A stretch of DNA of 64,000 bases, taken from NCBI RefSeq assembly GCF_003751305.1, contig NZ_RJKV01000003.1, forward strand, positions 1-64,000, written 5' to 3'. Position 1 is the stretch's first letter, and every line of letters starts with the position of its first letter. The translations under genes were made by a program, and so were the position numbers. This DNA comes from Stenotrophomonas rhizophila (GTDB taxonomy: Bacteria; Pseudomonadota; Gammaproteobacteria; Xanthomonadales; Xanthomonadaceae). This document shows positions 17,767 to 27,319 of the stretch, piece after piece. The notes beneath the pieces are model-generated. The model did no database searches. It saw only the letters and a list, made by a program, of their open reading frames with translations, and had not been told where the DNA came from.

Positions 17767-19229
17767 ACCGCCCGGCGCTGCACCGCATCGCCCTGGGGTT
17801 GGCCCTGACCACGCTGGCCGCATGCCGCACGGTCGGCCCGGACTACGCGGTGCCGGCCGGGTCCGCCTTCCAGCGGCCGGAGGCGAACGCCGCCTTCCTC
17901 GACACCGGCAACGCGCAGGTCGCCGCGGGCGCCGCGCTGCCTGCACGCTGGTGGGAGCTGTACCAGGACGACACCCTCAACGCGCTGGTGCAGCAGGCGC
18001 TGCGCGACAACGTAGAGCTGAAGGTGGCCGATGCCAACCTGCGCCGCGCCGCCGCCGTGTACGAGCAGGCGCTGGATGCCGGTGGCTTCGAATACGAGGC
18101 CGAGGCCGGCGTGAGCCGCGCGCAGCTGTCCGCCGAATCGTTCCTGCTGGAGCACGAACTGCCGCCGATCAACCTGGCCGACGGCAAATTCGCGGTGTCC
18201 TACCAGTTCGATCTGTTCGGCAAGCTCAAGCGCGCCTCCGAGGCCGCGCATGCCGACGAGCAGAGCGTGGCCGCAGCACTCGATCTGGCGCGCGTGTCGC
18301 TGGTGGCGCAGGTGGCCGGCAGCTACGTCGACATCTGCCACGCCAACCACGAACTGCATGTGGCCGAGCACTCGCTGCAGCTGCAGCAGCGCAGCCGCGA
18401 GGTCACCCAGCGCTTGATCACGGCCGGCCGCGGCACCCCGCCGGAGCTGGCCCGCGCCAATGCCCAGGTGGCGATGCTGCAGGCCGCGCTGCCGCCGCTG
18501 CGCGCGCACCGCCAGGCCTCCGAATACCAGCTGGCCGCTCTGCTCGGCCGCACCCCGGGCCAGCTGCCCGAGGGCGTGAGCGACTGCAGCCAGGCCCCGA
18601 CCCTGGCCCAGGCGCTGCCGATCGGTGATGGCCGCGTACTGCTGCAGCGCCGACCGGACATCCGCCAAGCCGAGCGCAAGCTGGCTGCCGCCACCGCGCG
18701 GATCGGCGTCGCCACCGCCGAGCTCTACCCGGACATCCGCCTCGGCGCTTCGGTCGGTGCGGCCGGCCTGCTGGAAGACTTCGGCACGCCGTTGACCCAG
18801 CAGTGGTCGATCGGCCCGTTGATTTCCTGGACGCTGCCCTCTTCCGGCACGCATGCGCGCATCCACGCCACCGAAGCCGGCGCCGATGCCGCGCTGGCCG
18901 AGTTTGATCACAGCGTGTTGCAGGCCCTGCGCGAAACCCAGACCGCGCTGAGCCGCTATGCCCAGGATCTGCAGCGCCTGCAGTTCCTGCAGCAGGCCCA
19001 GCAGCAGGCCGATCTGGCCGCCAGCCAGAACCGCCGCCTCTATCAGGGCGGGCGCACGCCCTACCTGACCAGCCTGGATGCCGACCGCAGCCTGGCCAGC
19101 GCCGAGTCGACCCTGGCCGACGCGCAGGCGCAGGTCTCGCGCGACCAGATCCAGCTGTTCCTGGTGCTTGGCGGTGGCTGGCAGGACAGCGCCGCGCAGG
19201 CCGCAGCGACTGCGGCAGCCCCGAGGTAA
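17763..19229 (+). CDS. Outer membrane factor lipoprotein (NodT/OprM type)
   Basis: A protein of 488 residues. A lipoprotein signal ends in LAAC (Cys about residue 21), then come the TolC-like repeats RTVGPDYAVP, NRRLYQGGRTPYLTSLDADR and others. It forms the outer-membrane channel of the tripartite pump. The start is GTG, overlapping the adaptor stop by 4 bases. Three bases separate its stop from the FUSC gene, so the operon is tightly packed. Confidence 0.9.
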   Translation: MNRPALHRIALGLALTTLAACRTVGPDYAVPAGSAFQRPEANAAFLDTGNAQVAAGAALPARWWELYQDDTLNALVQQALRDNVELKVADANLRRAAAVYEQALDAGGFEYEAEAGVSRAQLSAESFLLEHELPPINLADGKFAVSYQFDLFGKLKRASEAAHADEQSVAAALDLARVSLVAQVAGSYVDICHANHELHVAEHSLQLQQRSREVTQRLITAGRGTPPELARANAQVAMLQAALPPLRAHRQASEYQLAALLGRTPGQLPEGVSDCSQAPTLAQALPIGDGRVLLQRRPDIRQAERKLAAATARIGVATAELYPDIRLGASVGAAGLLEDFGTPLTQQWSIGPLISWTLPSSGTHARIHATEAGADAALAEFDHSVLQALRETQTALSRYAQDLQRLQFLQQAQQQADLAASQNRRLYQGGRTPYLTSLDADRSLASAESTLADAQAQVSRDQIQLFLVLGGGWQDSAAQAAATAAAPR

Positions 19230-19232
19230 GCC

Positions 19233-21290
19233 ATGCTGCTGCTCGACAGACAGGCCTGGTTGTTCTCGGTCAAGACCTTCCTGGCGGCGATCGCGGCGCT
19301 GTACATCGGCTTGGCCGGCAATCTCTCGCGGCCGTACTGGGCGATGGCCACGGTCTACATCGTGACCCAGCCGATGCTGGGCCCGACCCGCGCCAAAGGG
19401 GCCTATCGCATCCTCGGCACGTTGCTCGCCGGCGCGGCCACGCTGTGGATGGTGCCGCACCTGGTGGAGACCCCCTTGCTGCTCAGTGCGGCGATGGCGC
19501 TGTGGCTGTCCGGGTGTCTGTTCATCGCCCTGCTCAACCGTGGCCCGCGCGGCTACGCGTTCCTGCTGGCCGGGTACACCACCGCCTTCATCGGCTTCCC
19601 GGCGGTGACCTCGCCGGACACCATCTTCGACACCGTCGTGGCGCGCAGCGAGGAGATCATCCTTGGCACGGTGGTGGCGGTGCTGTTCGCCTCGCTGTTC
19701 TTCCCGGCCTCGGTGCGGCCGATGCTGCGCTCGCGGATCGGCAGCTGGATGGGCGATGCGGCCGACTGGTGCCGGCAGATCCTGACGCGCGGCCACGCGC
19801 ATGGCCCGCGCAACCGGCTGGCTGCCGATCTGGTCCAGTTCGACGCGCTGATCGAATTCATGCGTCGCGATGATCCGCGCCATGCCGGCGCGGCGGTCTC
19901 GATGGAGCGACTGCGCGAGCGCATGCTGCTGATGCTGCCGGTGCTCTCCTCCATCGCCGACCGGCTGGGGGCGCTGCGCGCGGGGGGCCGTGCGCTGCCG
20001 CCCGGGCTGGAGACGCTGATCGCCGATCTGGCGCAGTGGCTGGAACAGCCCGGCCGCTCCAGCGCCAGCGCGTACGCCACGCTGCGCGCACGCATCGTCG
20101 CGCTCAAGCCGGCGGTGGATGGCGAGCTGGATCACCTGCTGCTGGTCACCCTGCTGCTGCGCCTGGAAGAACTGGTCGACCTCTGGCAGGACTGCACCAC
20201 CCTGCACGCCGCCATCGATGCCGGCACCGCGCCCAGCGATGCCGCGCACTACCGCGTGCGCACCCAGCGCGTGGATCACGTGCGCCACGTGGACTACGGC
20301 ATGGCGCTGTTCTCCGCCGCCAGTGCCGGCGTCGCCCTGATGACGTACTGCGTGCTGTGGATCGGGCTCGGCTGGGAGGGCGGCGGCAATGGCGCGATGA
20401 TGGCCGCGGTGGCTGCCGCGTTCTTCGCCGCGCAGGATGATCCGGCGCCAAGCATGCTGTCCTTCCTGCTCTGGGCGATCGTGGCCAGCCTGGTGGCCGG
20501 GGTGTACCTGTTCGGGATCTTCCCCGCCGTGCACGACTTCGGCAGCCTGGTGCTGGTGCTGGCGGTGATCTTCCTGCCGCTGGGCCTGCTGCTGCATCGG
20601 CCCAAGACCGCATTGATCGGCCTGCCGCTCACGGTGAATCTGGTCGCGCTGTTGAACGTGCAGAACACCTACAGCGCCAACATCCAGAGCTTCATCAACT
20701 CTGCCGTCGCGATGTTCATCGGGATCGGCTTTGCGGTGGTGATGACGCGGCTGTTCCGCTCGGTGGGTGCCGAGTGGACCGCACGCCGGCTGGTGCGCCA
20801 GGGCTGGAACACGCTGGCCGATGCGGCCGAGGGCCGTGGCCAGCAGGACCGCCAGCAGTTCGCCGCGCGCATGCTGGATCTGCTCGGCCTGCTCGCACCG
20901 CGCCTGGCGGCCACCCCGGAAGGCAGCGATATCGCCTCGGTGGACATGCTCACCGAAGCGCGGATCGGCCTGAACATTCTGCAGCTGCGTCGCTCACGGC
21001 ATGGCTTGCCGCCGGCCAGCGTGGCCGCGATCGACGCGATCCTGGACGACATCGCCCACCATTACCGCGCCCAGGCGGCGCGTCGGCGTCCCCTGCCCGC
21101 CCCCACCGGGCTGCAGGCCCGGCTGGAGGCCTCGCTCAAGCGCGTGCAGACCGTGGAGGCCGGCAAGGCCCGCGATGAGGCGCTGATGGGTCTGATCGGG
21201 CTGCGCTATGCCCTGTTCCCCGAGGCGCCGGTGGTCGATACCCCTGCCGAGACCCCCGCAGTGGCACCCGGCCTGCCCGCGCCGCGCTGA
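19233..21290 (+). CDS. FUSC family (fusaric acid resistance/AaeB-like) efflux transporter
   Basis: A protein of 685 residues. Two blocks of about six membrane segments (residues 10-165 and 355-500) are each followed by a soluble domain, the AaeB/YccS layout. The opening FSVKTFLAAIAALYIGL and YWAMATVYIVTQPMLGPTRAKG are typical. Family members export aromatic acids such as p-hydroxybenzoate or fusaric acid; the substrate here is unproven. It is the last gene of the marR-DUF1656-hlyD-omf-FUSC operon. Confidence 0.9.
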   Translation: MLLLDRQAWLFSVKTFLAAIAALYIGLAGNLSRPYWAMATVYIVTQPMLGPTRAKGAYRILGTLLAGAATLWMVPHLVETPLLLSAAMALWLSGCLFIALLNRGPRGYAFLLAGYTTAFIGFPAVTSPDTIFDTVVARSEEIILGTVVAVLFASLFFPASVRPMLRSRIGSWMGDAADWCRQILTRGHAHGPRNRLAADLVQFDALIEFMRRDDPRHAGAAVSMERLRERMLLMLPVLSSIADRLGALRAGGRALPPGLETLIADLAQWLEQPGRSSASAYATLRARIVALKPAVDGELDHLLLVTLLLRLEELVDLWQDCTTLHAAIDAGTAPSDAAHYRVRTQRVDHVRHVDYGMALFSAASAGVALMTYCVLWIGLGWEGGGNGAMMAAVAAAFFAAQDDPAPSMLSFLLWAIVASLVAGVYLFGIFPAVHDFGSLVLVLAVIFLPLGLLLHRPKTALIGLPLTVNLVALLNVQNTYSANIQSFINSAVAMFIGIGFAVVMTRLFRSVGAEWTARRLVRQGWNTLADAAEGRGQQDRQQFAARMLDLLGLLAPRLAATPEGSDIASVDMLTEARIGLNILQLRRSRHGLPPASVAAIDAILDDIAHHYRAQAARRRPLPAPTGLQARLEASLKRVQTVEAGKARDEALMGLIGLRYALFPEAPVVDTPAETPAVAPGLPAPR

Positions 21291-21375
21291 ACCGGCCTGG
21301 CCGCAGACCGGCCGGCCCACACCGATCAGGGCTATCCTGACGCATGCATTTGCGCATGGATCAAGGTGATTTCCG

Positions 21376-21771
21376 ATGAGTTACGACCTGATGGTGTTCG
21401 ACCCCGCCGTCGCCCCGCGCGAGGCCGAGGCCTTCCTGCAGTGGTATGACGCGCAGACCGAATGGAACGAGACGCACGACTACGACGACCCGAAGGTGTC
21501 GGTGCCGGCGCTGCAGGCGTTCTTCGCCGCGCTCGCCGAACACTACCCGCCGATGGACGGCCCGCTGTCCGATGAGGAAGACGACCGCCCGGAAGTGACC
21601 GACTACAGCATCGGCCAGCACGTGGTCTATGCCTCGTTCGATGACGAGGTGGCCGAGAACGCGCACGGCCTGGTGCAGGTGCTGGCCAACACCCACCAGC
21701 TGGGCTTCTTCGATGTCAGCGGTGACGGCGCCATCGTGTTCCCCGATGGCACCGTGGTGATCCCGGAGTAA
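21376..21771 (+). CDS. Conserved acidic protein of unknown function
   Basis: A protein of 131 residues that I cannot assign. It starts MSYDLMVFDPAVAPREAEAF, a form I associate with small conserved bacterial proteins of unknown role. It is strongly acidic in the middle (DEEDDRPEVTD), with no signal peptide or membrane segment. AAGGTG lies about 8 bases before the ATG, and codon use matches the neighbours, so it is probably a real gene. It stands alone between the efflux operon and the end of recD, so context gives no hint of function. Confidence 0.7.
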   Translation: MSYDLMVFDPAVAPREAEAFLQWYDAQTEWNETHDYDDPKVSVPALQAFFAALAEHYPPMDGPLSDEEDDRPEVTDYSIGQHVVYASFDDEVAENAHGLVQVLANTHQLGFFDVSGDGAIVFPDGTVVIPE

Positions 21772-21785
21772 AACCGGACGCGGGG

Positions 21786-23681
21786 CTAGAACAACTGCCC
21801 CTGGGCCGGCGCCGTCACGACGGCGTCGGCTACTGCGTCCCCCTGGCCGCCCTGCAGGCGCGCCGCCAGGCCCGACAAACGGCTGGCATGCCGCGCCAAC
21901 GCGGCCTCCAGCACTTCCGCACTGCCGAGCACGTGCAGCGACTGCCGCGCACGGGTCATACCCGTGTAGATCAGCTCGCGCGACAGCACGCGGTTGTCGC
22001 GTCGCGGCAGCTGCAGCCAGACCTCATCGAACTCCGAGCCCTGCGCCTTGTGCACGGTCATCGCGAACGCACTCTCATGTGCGGGCAACGCACCCGGGTG
22101 GAAGCCGCGCGGCTGGTCCGGTGTCTCGCCGGGAAACCACGCCGTGACGCTGCCGTGCCGATCAATCAGGCAGATGCCGATGTCGCCGTTGAACAGGCGG
22201 TGCCGGTAGCTGTTTTCAGTGATCAGCAGCAGCCGACCGTGGAAATAACCCGGCGCCATGCCCGGCCGCGGCACACCGGCCAGCAGTGCCTCGATGCGCG
22301 CGTTGAGCCCGCGTGCACCCTGTGGGCCTTCGCGCACGGCGGTGAGCAGGCGGATGCGGCCGGCATTGGCCAGCGCCTGACCGGGATCGGCGGCTTCGCC
22401 GAGGCCCCGCCAATGCCCGAGCAGGTGCTCGCGATGATGCTGCAGCGGGTCGCTCTGGTCCTCGTGGAAGTGCACACCGGCCAGCGTGCCTACGCGTAGC
22501 AGCGCCAGTGCGGTGGCACTGTTGCCCTCGCGCACGGCATGCGCCAGCGGCGCCAGATCGAGCGCGTCGGTCTGCCGGTAGCCGCGCTGCAGCTGCACGC
22601 GCCGGCCCGCGAACCGGCGTGGCGGTGCCACCGGTTGCAGCGCGTCGGGCGCGAGCAGCACGCGTAATGCCTGCGCGTCGTCGGCCTGGGTGCCCAGGCC
22701 ATCGCCACTGGCACGCAGGATCGCACTGAGCACATCGCCGGCTTCCACCGAGGGCAGCTGATCCGGATCGCCGAGCAGCACCAGACGGCTGCCATCGGCG
22801 ACCGCCTCGACCAGCTTGGTCATCAACGGCAGATCGATCATCGAGGCCTCGTCCACCACCACCACGTCATACGGTAGCGGGTTGTCGGCGTGATGGCGGA
22901 AGCGCGGCGAATCCGGGATTACCCCGAGCAGGCGATGCAGGGTGGTACCGGTGCTCGGCATCGCATCGCACAGGGCCGGCGCGATGCCGACCAGCCGCAG
23001 CCGCTGCACGGCCAGGCGCAGGCTCTCGGCCATGCGTTCGGCGGCACGGCCGGTCGGCGCGGCCAGCGCGACCCGTGGCAATGCCTGGTCCGCCTGCACT
23101 GCCTGGGCGGCCAGCAGCACCAACAGGCGTGCGATGGTGGTGGTCTTGCCCGTACCGGGACCACCCGTCACCAGCACCAGCGGATGGCGCAGCGCGACGG
23201 CGGCGGCGCGGGCCTGGTGATCGATGCCCTCGCGCGCCTGCGGGAACAGCTGGCCAAACAGGGTGGCCAGGCGGCCGGGATCGGCCTCGGCCACCGAATG
23301 GGTGGCGATGCGTTGCAGGCCCTGCGCCAGCCGACGTTCGTATTCGCGATAGCGACGCAGATAGAGCAGCCCGTTCTCCAGCACCAGCGGTGCATCGCCG
23401 GCGACCGCGTCGTCTGCGCCGGGCACCTCCACCCACGGCGAGGCGCGCAGCTGCGCCAGCCAACCCTCGGGCGCGGGCCACTCGATCTCGGCGTCGATCA
23501 GCCGCTGCGGCTGGCCCGGGTCCAGGCCGGCATGGCCTTCAGAGACCGCCAGCGACGCCAGTGCAGCACCGAGCAGCACCGCCTCGGGCGTGTCCGGGCG
23601 CAACCGGCGCAGGCTCTGCGCCAGTGCATGATCGAGTGTGCGCAGCGCGTTGCCGCGGTACAGCGTGGTGAGCAGGCTCAT
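21786..23681 (-). CDS. recD: Exodeoxyribonuclease V alpha subunit (RecD helicase)
   Basis: A protein of 631 residues, a 5'-3' superfamily 1 helicase. Visible motifs: Walker A GGPGTGKTTTIARLL (near residue 170), DVVVVDEASMIDLPL (motif II), GDPDQLPSVEAGDVL (motif III), and a C-terminal AMTVHKAQGSEFDEVWL. It works with RecB and RecC to unwind and degrade double-strand ends until Chi, then promotes recombination. Its ATG overlaps the recB stop (ATGA), making a recC-recB-recD operon. Confidence 0.96.
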   Translation of the reverse strand: MSLLTTLYRGNALRTLDHALAQSLRRLRPDTPEAVLLGAALASLAVSEGHAGLDPGQPQRLIDAEIEWPAPEGWLAQLRASPWVEVPGADDAVAGDAPLVLENGLLYLRRYREYERRLAQGLQRIATHSVAEADPGRLATLFGQLFPQAREGIDHQARAAAVALRHPLVLVTGGPGTGKTTTIARLLVLLAAQAVQADQALPRVALAAPTGRAAERMAESLRLAVQRLRLVGIAPALCDAMPSTGTTLHRLLGVIPDSPRFRHHADNPLPYDVVVVDEASMIDLPLMTKLVEAVADGSRLVLLGDPDQLPSVEAGDVLSAILRASGDGLGTQADDAQALRVLLAPDALQPVAPPRRFAGRRVQLQRGYRQTDALDLAPLAHAVREGNSATALALLRVGTLAGVHFHEDQSDPLQHHREHLLGHWRGLGEAADPGQALANAGRIRLLTAVREGPQGARGLNARIEALLAGVPRPGMAPGYFHGRLLLITENSYRHRLFNGDIGICLIDRHGSVTAWFPGETPDQPRGFHPGALPAHESAFAMTVHKAQGSEFDEVWLQLPRRDNRVLSRELIYTGMTRARQSLHVLGSAEVLEAALARHASRLSGLAARLQGGQGDAVADAVVTAPAQGQLF

Positions 23682-26600
23682 GCGTCCCCCCGTGCGCGCG
23701 CGGCCATGCGGGCCTGGGCGTGTTCGCCACCCGCGAACAGCGCATCCAGCGCGTCCACCAGAGCAGGATCGAAGCGATGCGCGTACAGGCCGGGGCTGTC
23801 GTCGCGGCCTGCATCCAGGCCGCGGCAGAACAGATAGCGGATGCCGCCCATGTCGCGCGTGTAGTCGTACTGCGCACCCAGCCGGAAGCGCAGCCAGCGA
23901 TGCAATGCCACGGTGTAGATCAGCGCCTGCAGGTCGTACTCGCTGTGCTGCATGGCGCTGGCCAGCCGGGCTGCGTCGTAGCCGGGCAGGCGATTGGATT
24001 TGTAATCAAGCACGTACCAGCGGTCCGCACGCACGTAGGTGAGGTCGATCTTGCCGGTCATCAGGCCTTCCAGCCGCCGCCGTGTGCCGAAGCCATGGCG
24101 GTCACGCACCAGTCCATGCGCGTGCAGCAAGGTCAGCAGGGCGGGCACGGCGGTCGGCTGCATCGCGAAGTGGAACTCGATCTCCGCGCGGCGCGCATCG
24201 GCCGGCAGATCGTGCAGTGCGCCGCCTTCCGGCAAGGGCACGGTCAGGGTCTGGCCGACCAGCGCGGTCAACATGCCCACGCCATCGTCCAGATCTTCCT
24301 CGGCATAGCCTTCGGCGCGCAGCGAGACACGCAGGACCTCGGCTTCCTCGCCGGGTGCCGGCTGCCCGGCCTGCCAGCCGGACCACAGCGCGAAATCGGT
24401 GTTTTCCAGTGCATCGTGCAGCACATTGCCGAAGCGGCTGCCCATGAAACGCGGGTCGCTCTCTTCGCTGCCCACGGCCGGTTGTTCTGCTTCCAGGGTG
24501 AGGTCCACGCCGGCCGGTTCATCGGCGGCGGGGGCCGGCACTTCAGTCGCGGCGGCATCGGTGTCGTGGCCCGCATCGGCATGCGCCAGCTGGGTGAAGC
24601 TGTACACCCACCAGTCGTGCGGGACGCGGCGGGTCATCGCGCGTACCGGCGGCAGTTCGCCGTCGCGTTCGAAGGCGAGCTGTACCGGCCGGGTCTCCAC
24701 CGGGCCTTCGATCACGGCGATGTCCGGGTGGTCACGCAGGGCGGCCATGTTCGACAGCATCGGTGCCAGGCGGGTCTTCGCCAGGCCGGCGAGATCACCG
24801 GCGGCGATCCACAGCGCGTGCTCGGCGCGGGTCAACCCGACATAGAGCAGGCGCGCGTCTTCGGCCTCCTGTTCCTGCGCGCTGCGCGTGCTGGCCGCGC
24901 TCCAGCTGTCGTCCTTGTCCAGTTTCCAGTGAAGCTCGCGGCGGCCGTTGGCGTACACCGTGCAGTTGGCCTCGGTGTTCGGCGCGCCACCACCGATGCC
25001 CACGAACGGCAGGAACACCAGCGGATACTCCAGGCCCTTGCTCTTGTGCAGGGTGATGATCTGCACGCGGCGCGCATCCGATTCCAGGCGCAGCAGCTGC
25101 TGTTCGTCGTTCTGGTCTGCATGCGCCATCTGCACCTGCAGCCAGTCGAGCAGGCCGTGCATGCCCAGCGTCTGGCCGGCCGCCTGCTGCAGCAGCTCGC
25201 CCAGCTGCAGGTAGTTGGTCAAGCGACGCTCGCCATCCAGCAGGCCGAGCAGACGCTCGGCGTGCTCGGCACAGAGATCGGTGATCACCGCGAACGGACC
25301 GCCGCGCTGCCAGCGCTCACGCCATTCCAGCAGCCGCACCTGGAACGAGCGTTGTGCATCCCCTTCGCGCTCCAGCGCATCGATCGCCTCGGCATCTTCG
25401 CCAAGCAGCACGGTCGACAGCGCGGCGCGCAGCCGCCCTTCATCGGCCGGCTGCAGCAGCGCCAGCAACAGCAGGCGCAGGTCGTGCGCTTCGGGCGTGG
25501 CATACAGGCTCTGCTTGCCTGCAGCGACGGCGGGAATACCCACCGCACCGAGCGCCTGCTGGATGCGCGTGGCCTCCTTGTGCGAGCGCACCAGCACCGC
25601 GATGTCGCCGGGCTGTACCGGCAGGTCGCGCAGCAGCGCGCGCCCTTGCCGGGCCTCGCTGAGGATCTGGTGGATCGCGGCCACGCAGGCGTCGCTGGCC
25701 TGCTGGCGCGAGGGATCGGCCTTGAGATCGCCGGCCTCGGTGTTGTGCAGCACGCGCACGGTCAGGCCGGGTGCGGGAATCCCGTCGCGCAGGAAATCCG
25801 CATCCACGCGGGTGCTGCCGGGGTGCACCGGCTCGAAGGCGATGTCGGCTTCGAGGAAGGCGCGTTCGCCGGCATTGGCGTACAGCGCTTCGATCGCGTG
25901 CAGCACCGCCGGACGCGAGCGGAAGTTGCGGTCCAGCGCGGGCGCTGCATCGGCCTGGCGCTTGGCCTTGAGGTAGGTGTGGATATCGCCGCCGCGGAAA
26001 CCGTAGATCGCCTGCTTCGGATCGCCGATCAGGAACAGCGCCGGTGCCAGGCCGGCCTCACGGGTCTCCTGCGAATCGCCGAACACGCGCTGGAAGATGC
26101 CCCACTGGCGGTCGTCGGTATCCTGGAACTCGTCCACCAGCGCGATCGCGTACTGCGCGCGCAGCTGCTGCACCAGGGTGGCGCGGTGCGGGCCGTCGAG
26201 TGCATCGGCGACACCGTCGATCAGGTCATCGTAGGTCTGCACGCGTCCGATCCGCTTGAGCTCGGCCAGGCGCGCACGCGCTTCATCGCGCAGGTCATGC
26301 AGGAACGCGGTGGCCTGCTGGCGCAGCCACTGCTCGCGCGCGTCGGCGGCGTGCCACCAGCGTTGCAGTGCATCGAACAGCGGCGAGACCGGGCACTGGC
26401 CGTCCATGCCGTCCTTGCAGAAGGCCAGCAGCTGCACTGGCAGCAGCTTGCCCAGGTGGCTCTTGTCGCCGCGCGGCCAGTGCTGCGCGCTGCGGCCGGC
26501 GAACAGCTCGCCGAAGGCCTTGTCGAAGCTGGGCCGTTTGGCACGGCGACCGTCGAAGATCTTGCGATCGAAGGCGACGGCGATCTGCGCCTGCGCGTCT

Positions 26601-27319
26601 TCGGCGTGGGTTTCGATCGCCTCGGCCAGCGCGGCCGCGGCGAGCCGCAGCTGCGGCGCGGGATCATCGAAGATGTGGGTTGGCCGCGCTGGCAGCAACG
26701 GCAATGGCTTGATCAGCGTGGAGAGATCACCGGCCAGCGCCTCGGGCGCGGACCACAGCCAGGTCAGCGCATCGACCGTGGCCGGGTCGTTGGCATGCAC
26801 GCGCCACAGGTCGGCGGCGAGTTCCTCGTGCAGCGCGCGTTCGCTCGGCAGCAGGGTCGGCGGATCGAAGGTGTGTCCGCTCTCCAGGGCATGCTCACGC
26901 AGCACGCGGGTGCAGAAGCCATGGATGGTGAAGATCGAGGCGAGGTCGATTTCGTCGGCCGCGGTCTGCAGCCGACGCGCCAGCGCGGCCGGTGTTTCTT
27001 CGCCGAGGGCAAGCTGGCGGTGGAGGATCACCCGGGTCAGGACGACCTCCGGGCTGTCCTGTTCGCTCGGCGCGCGCTCGACCAGCTGTGCGGCCAATGC
27101 AAGGCGCTCGCGGATGCGCTTGCGCAGTTCCTGCGTCGCGGCATCGGTGAAGGTGACCGCCAGGATCTGGCCGATGCGCCAGCCCTTCTCCACCACCAGC
27201 CGGGTGAACAGCGTGGCCAGGGTGAAGGTCTTGCCGGTACCGGCGCTGGCCTCGATCAGGCGCACGCCCTCCAGCGGCAGCGCCAGATAGGGATCGGTGA
27301 GCAGGTCGTGGTCGATCAT
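23678..27319 (-). CDS. recB: Exodeoxyribonuclease V beta subunit (RecB helicase/nuclease)
   Basis: A protein of 1213 residues. The N-terminal UvrD-like helicase has Walker A EASAGTGKTFTLA (residue about 24), motif II ALVDEFQDTD and motif III LIGDPKQAIYGFRGGDI; ITLHKSKGLEYPLVFLPF is motif V. The C-terminal nuclease domain keeps EIEFHF and YVLDYKSNRLPGY, so it should be active. Its start overlaps the recC stop, and its stop overlaps recD. Length matches RecB proteins (about 1180-1240). Confidence 0.96.
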   Translation of the reverse strand: MIDHDLLTDPYLALPLEGVRLIEASAGTGKTFTLATLFTRLVVEKGWRIGQILAVTFTDAATQELRKRIRERLALAAQLVERAPSEQDSPEVVLTRVILHRQLALGEETPAALARRLQTAADEIDLASIFTIHGFCTRVLREHALESGHTFDPPTLLPSERALHEELAADLWRVHANDPATVDALTWLWSAPEALAGDLSTLIKPLPLLPARPTHIFDDPAPQLRLAAAALAEAIETHAEDAQAQIAVAFDRKIFDGRRAKRPSFDKAFGELFAGRSAQHWPRGDKSHLGKLLPVQLLAFCKDGMDGQCPVSPLFDALQRWWHAADAREQWLRQQATAFLHDLRDEARARLAELKRIGRVQTYDDLIDGVADALDGPHRATLVQQLRAQYAIALVDEFQDTDDRQWGIFQRVFGDSQETREAGLAPALFLIGDPKQAIYGFRGGDIHTYLKAKRQADAAPALDRNFRSRPAVLHAIEALYANAGERAFLEADIAFEPVHPGSTRVDADFLRDGIPAPGLTVRVLHNTEAGDLKADPSRQQASDACVAAIHQILSEARQGRALLRDLPVQPGDIAVLVRSHKEATRIQQALGAVGIPAVAAGKQSLYATPEAHDLRLLLLALLQPADEGRLRAALSTVLLGEDAEAIDALEREGDAQRSFQVRLLEWRERWQRGGPFAVITDLCAEHAERLLGLLDGERRLTNYLQLGELLQQAAGQTLGMHGLLDWLQVQMAHADQNDEQQLLRLESDARRVQIITLHKSKGLEYPLVFLPFVGIGGGAPNTEANCTVYANGRRELHWKLDKDDSWSAASTRSAQEQEAEDARLLYVGLTRAEHALWIAAGDLAGLAKTRLAPMLSNMAALRDHPDIAVIEGPVETRPVQLAFERDGELPPVRAMTRRVPHDWWVYSFTQLAHADAGHDTDAAATEVPAPAADEPAGVDLTLEAEQPAVGSEESDPRFMGSRFGNVLHDALENTDFALWSGWQAGQPAPGEEAEVLRVSLRAEGYAEEDLDDGVGMLTALVGQTLTVPLPEGGALHDLPADARRAEIEFHFAMQPTAVPALLTLLHAHGLVRDRHGFGTRRRLEGLMTGKIDLTYVRADRWYVLDYKSNRLPGYDAARLASAMQHSEYDLQALIYTVALHRWLRFRLGAQYDYTRDMGGIRYLFCRGLDAGRDDSPGLYAHRFDPALVDALDALFAGGEHAQARMAARARGDA

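Noticed and set aside
17439-20597. Very long open frame on the minus strand opposite the efflux operon
   Set aside because: It lies opposite clear OMF and FUSC genes. Its protein is Gln/His/Arg-rich low-complexity sequence, the usual shadow of high GC third positions.
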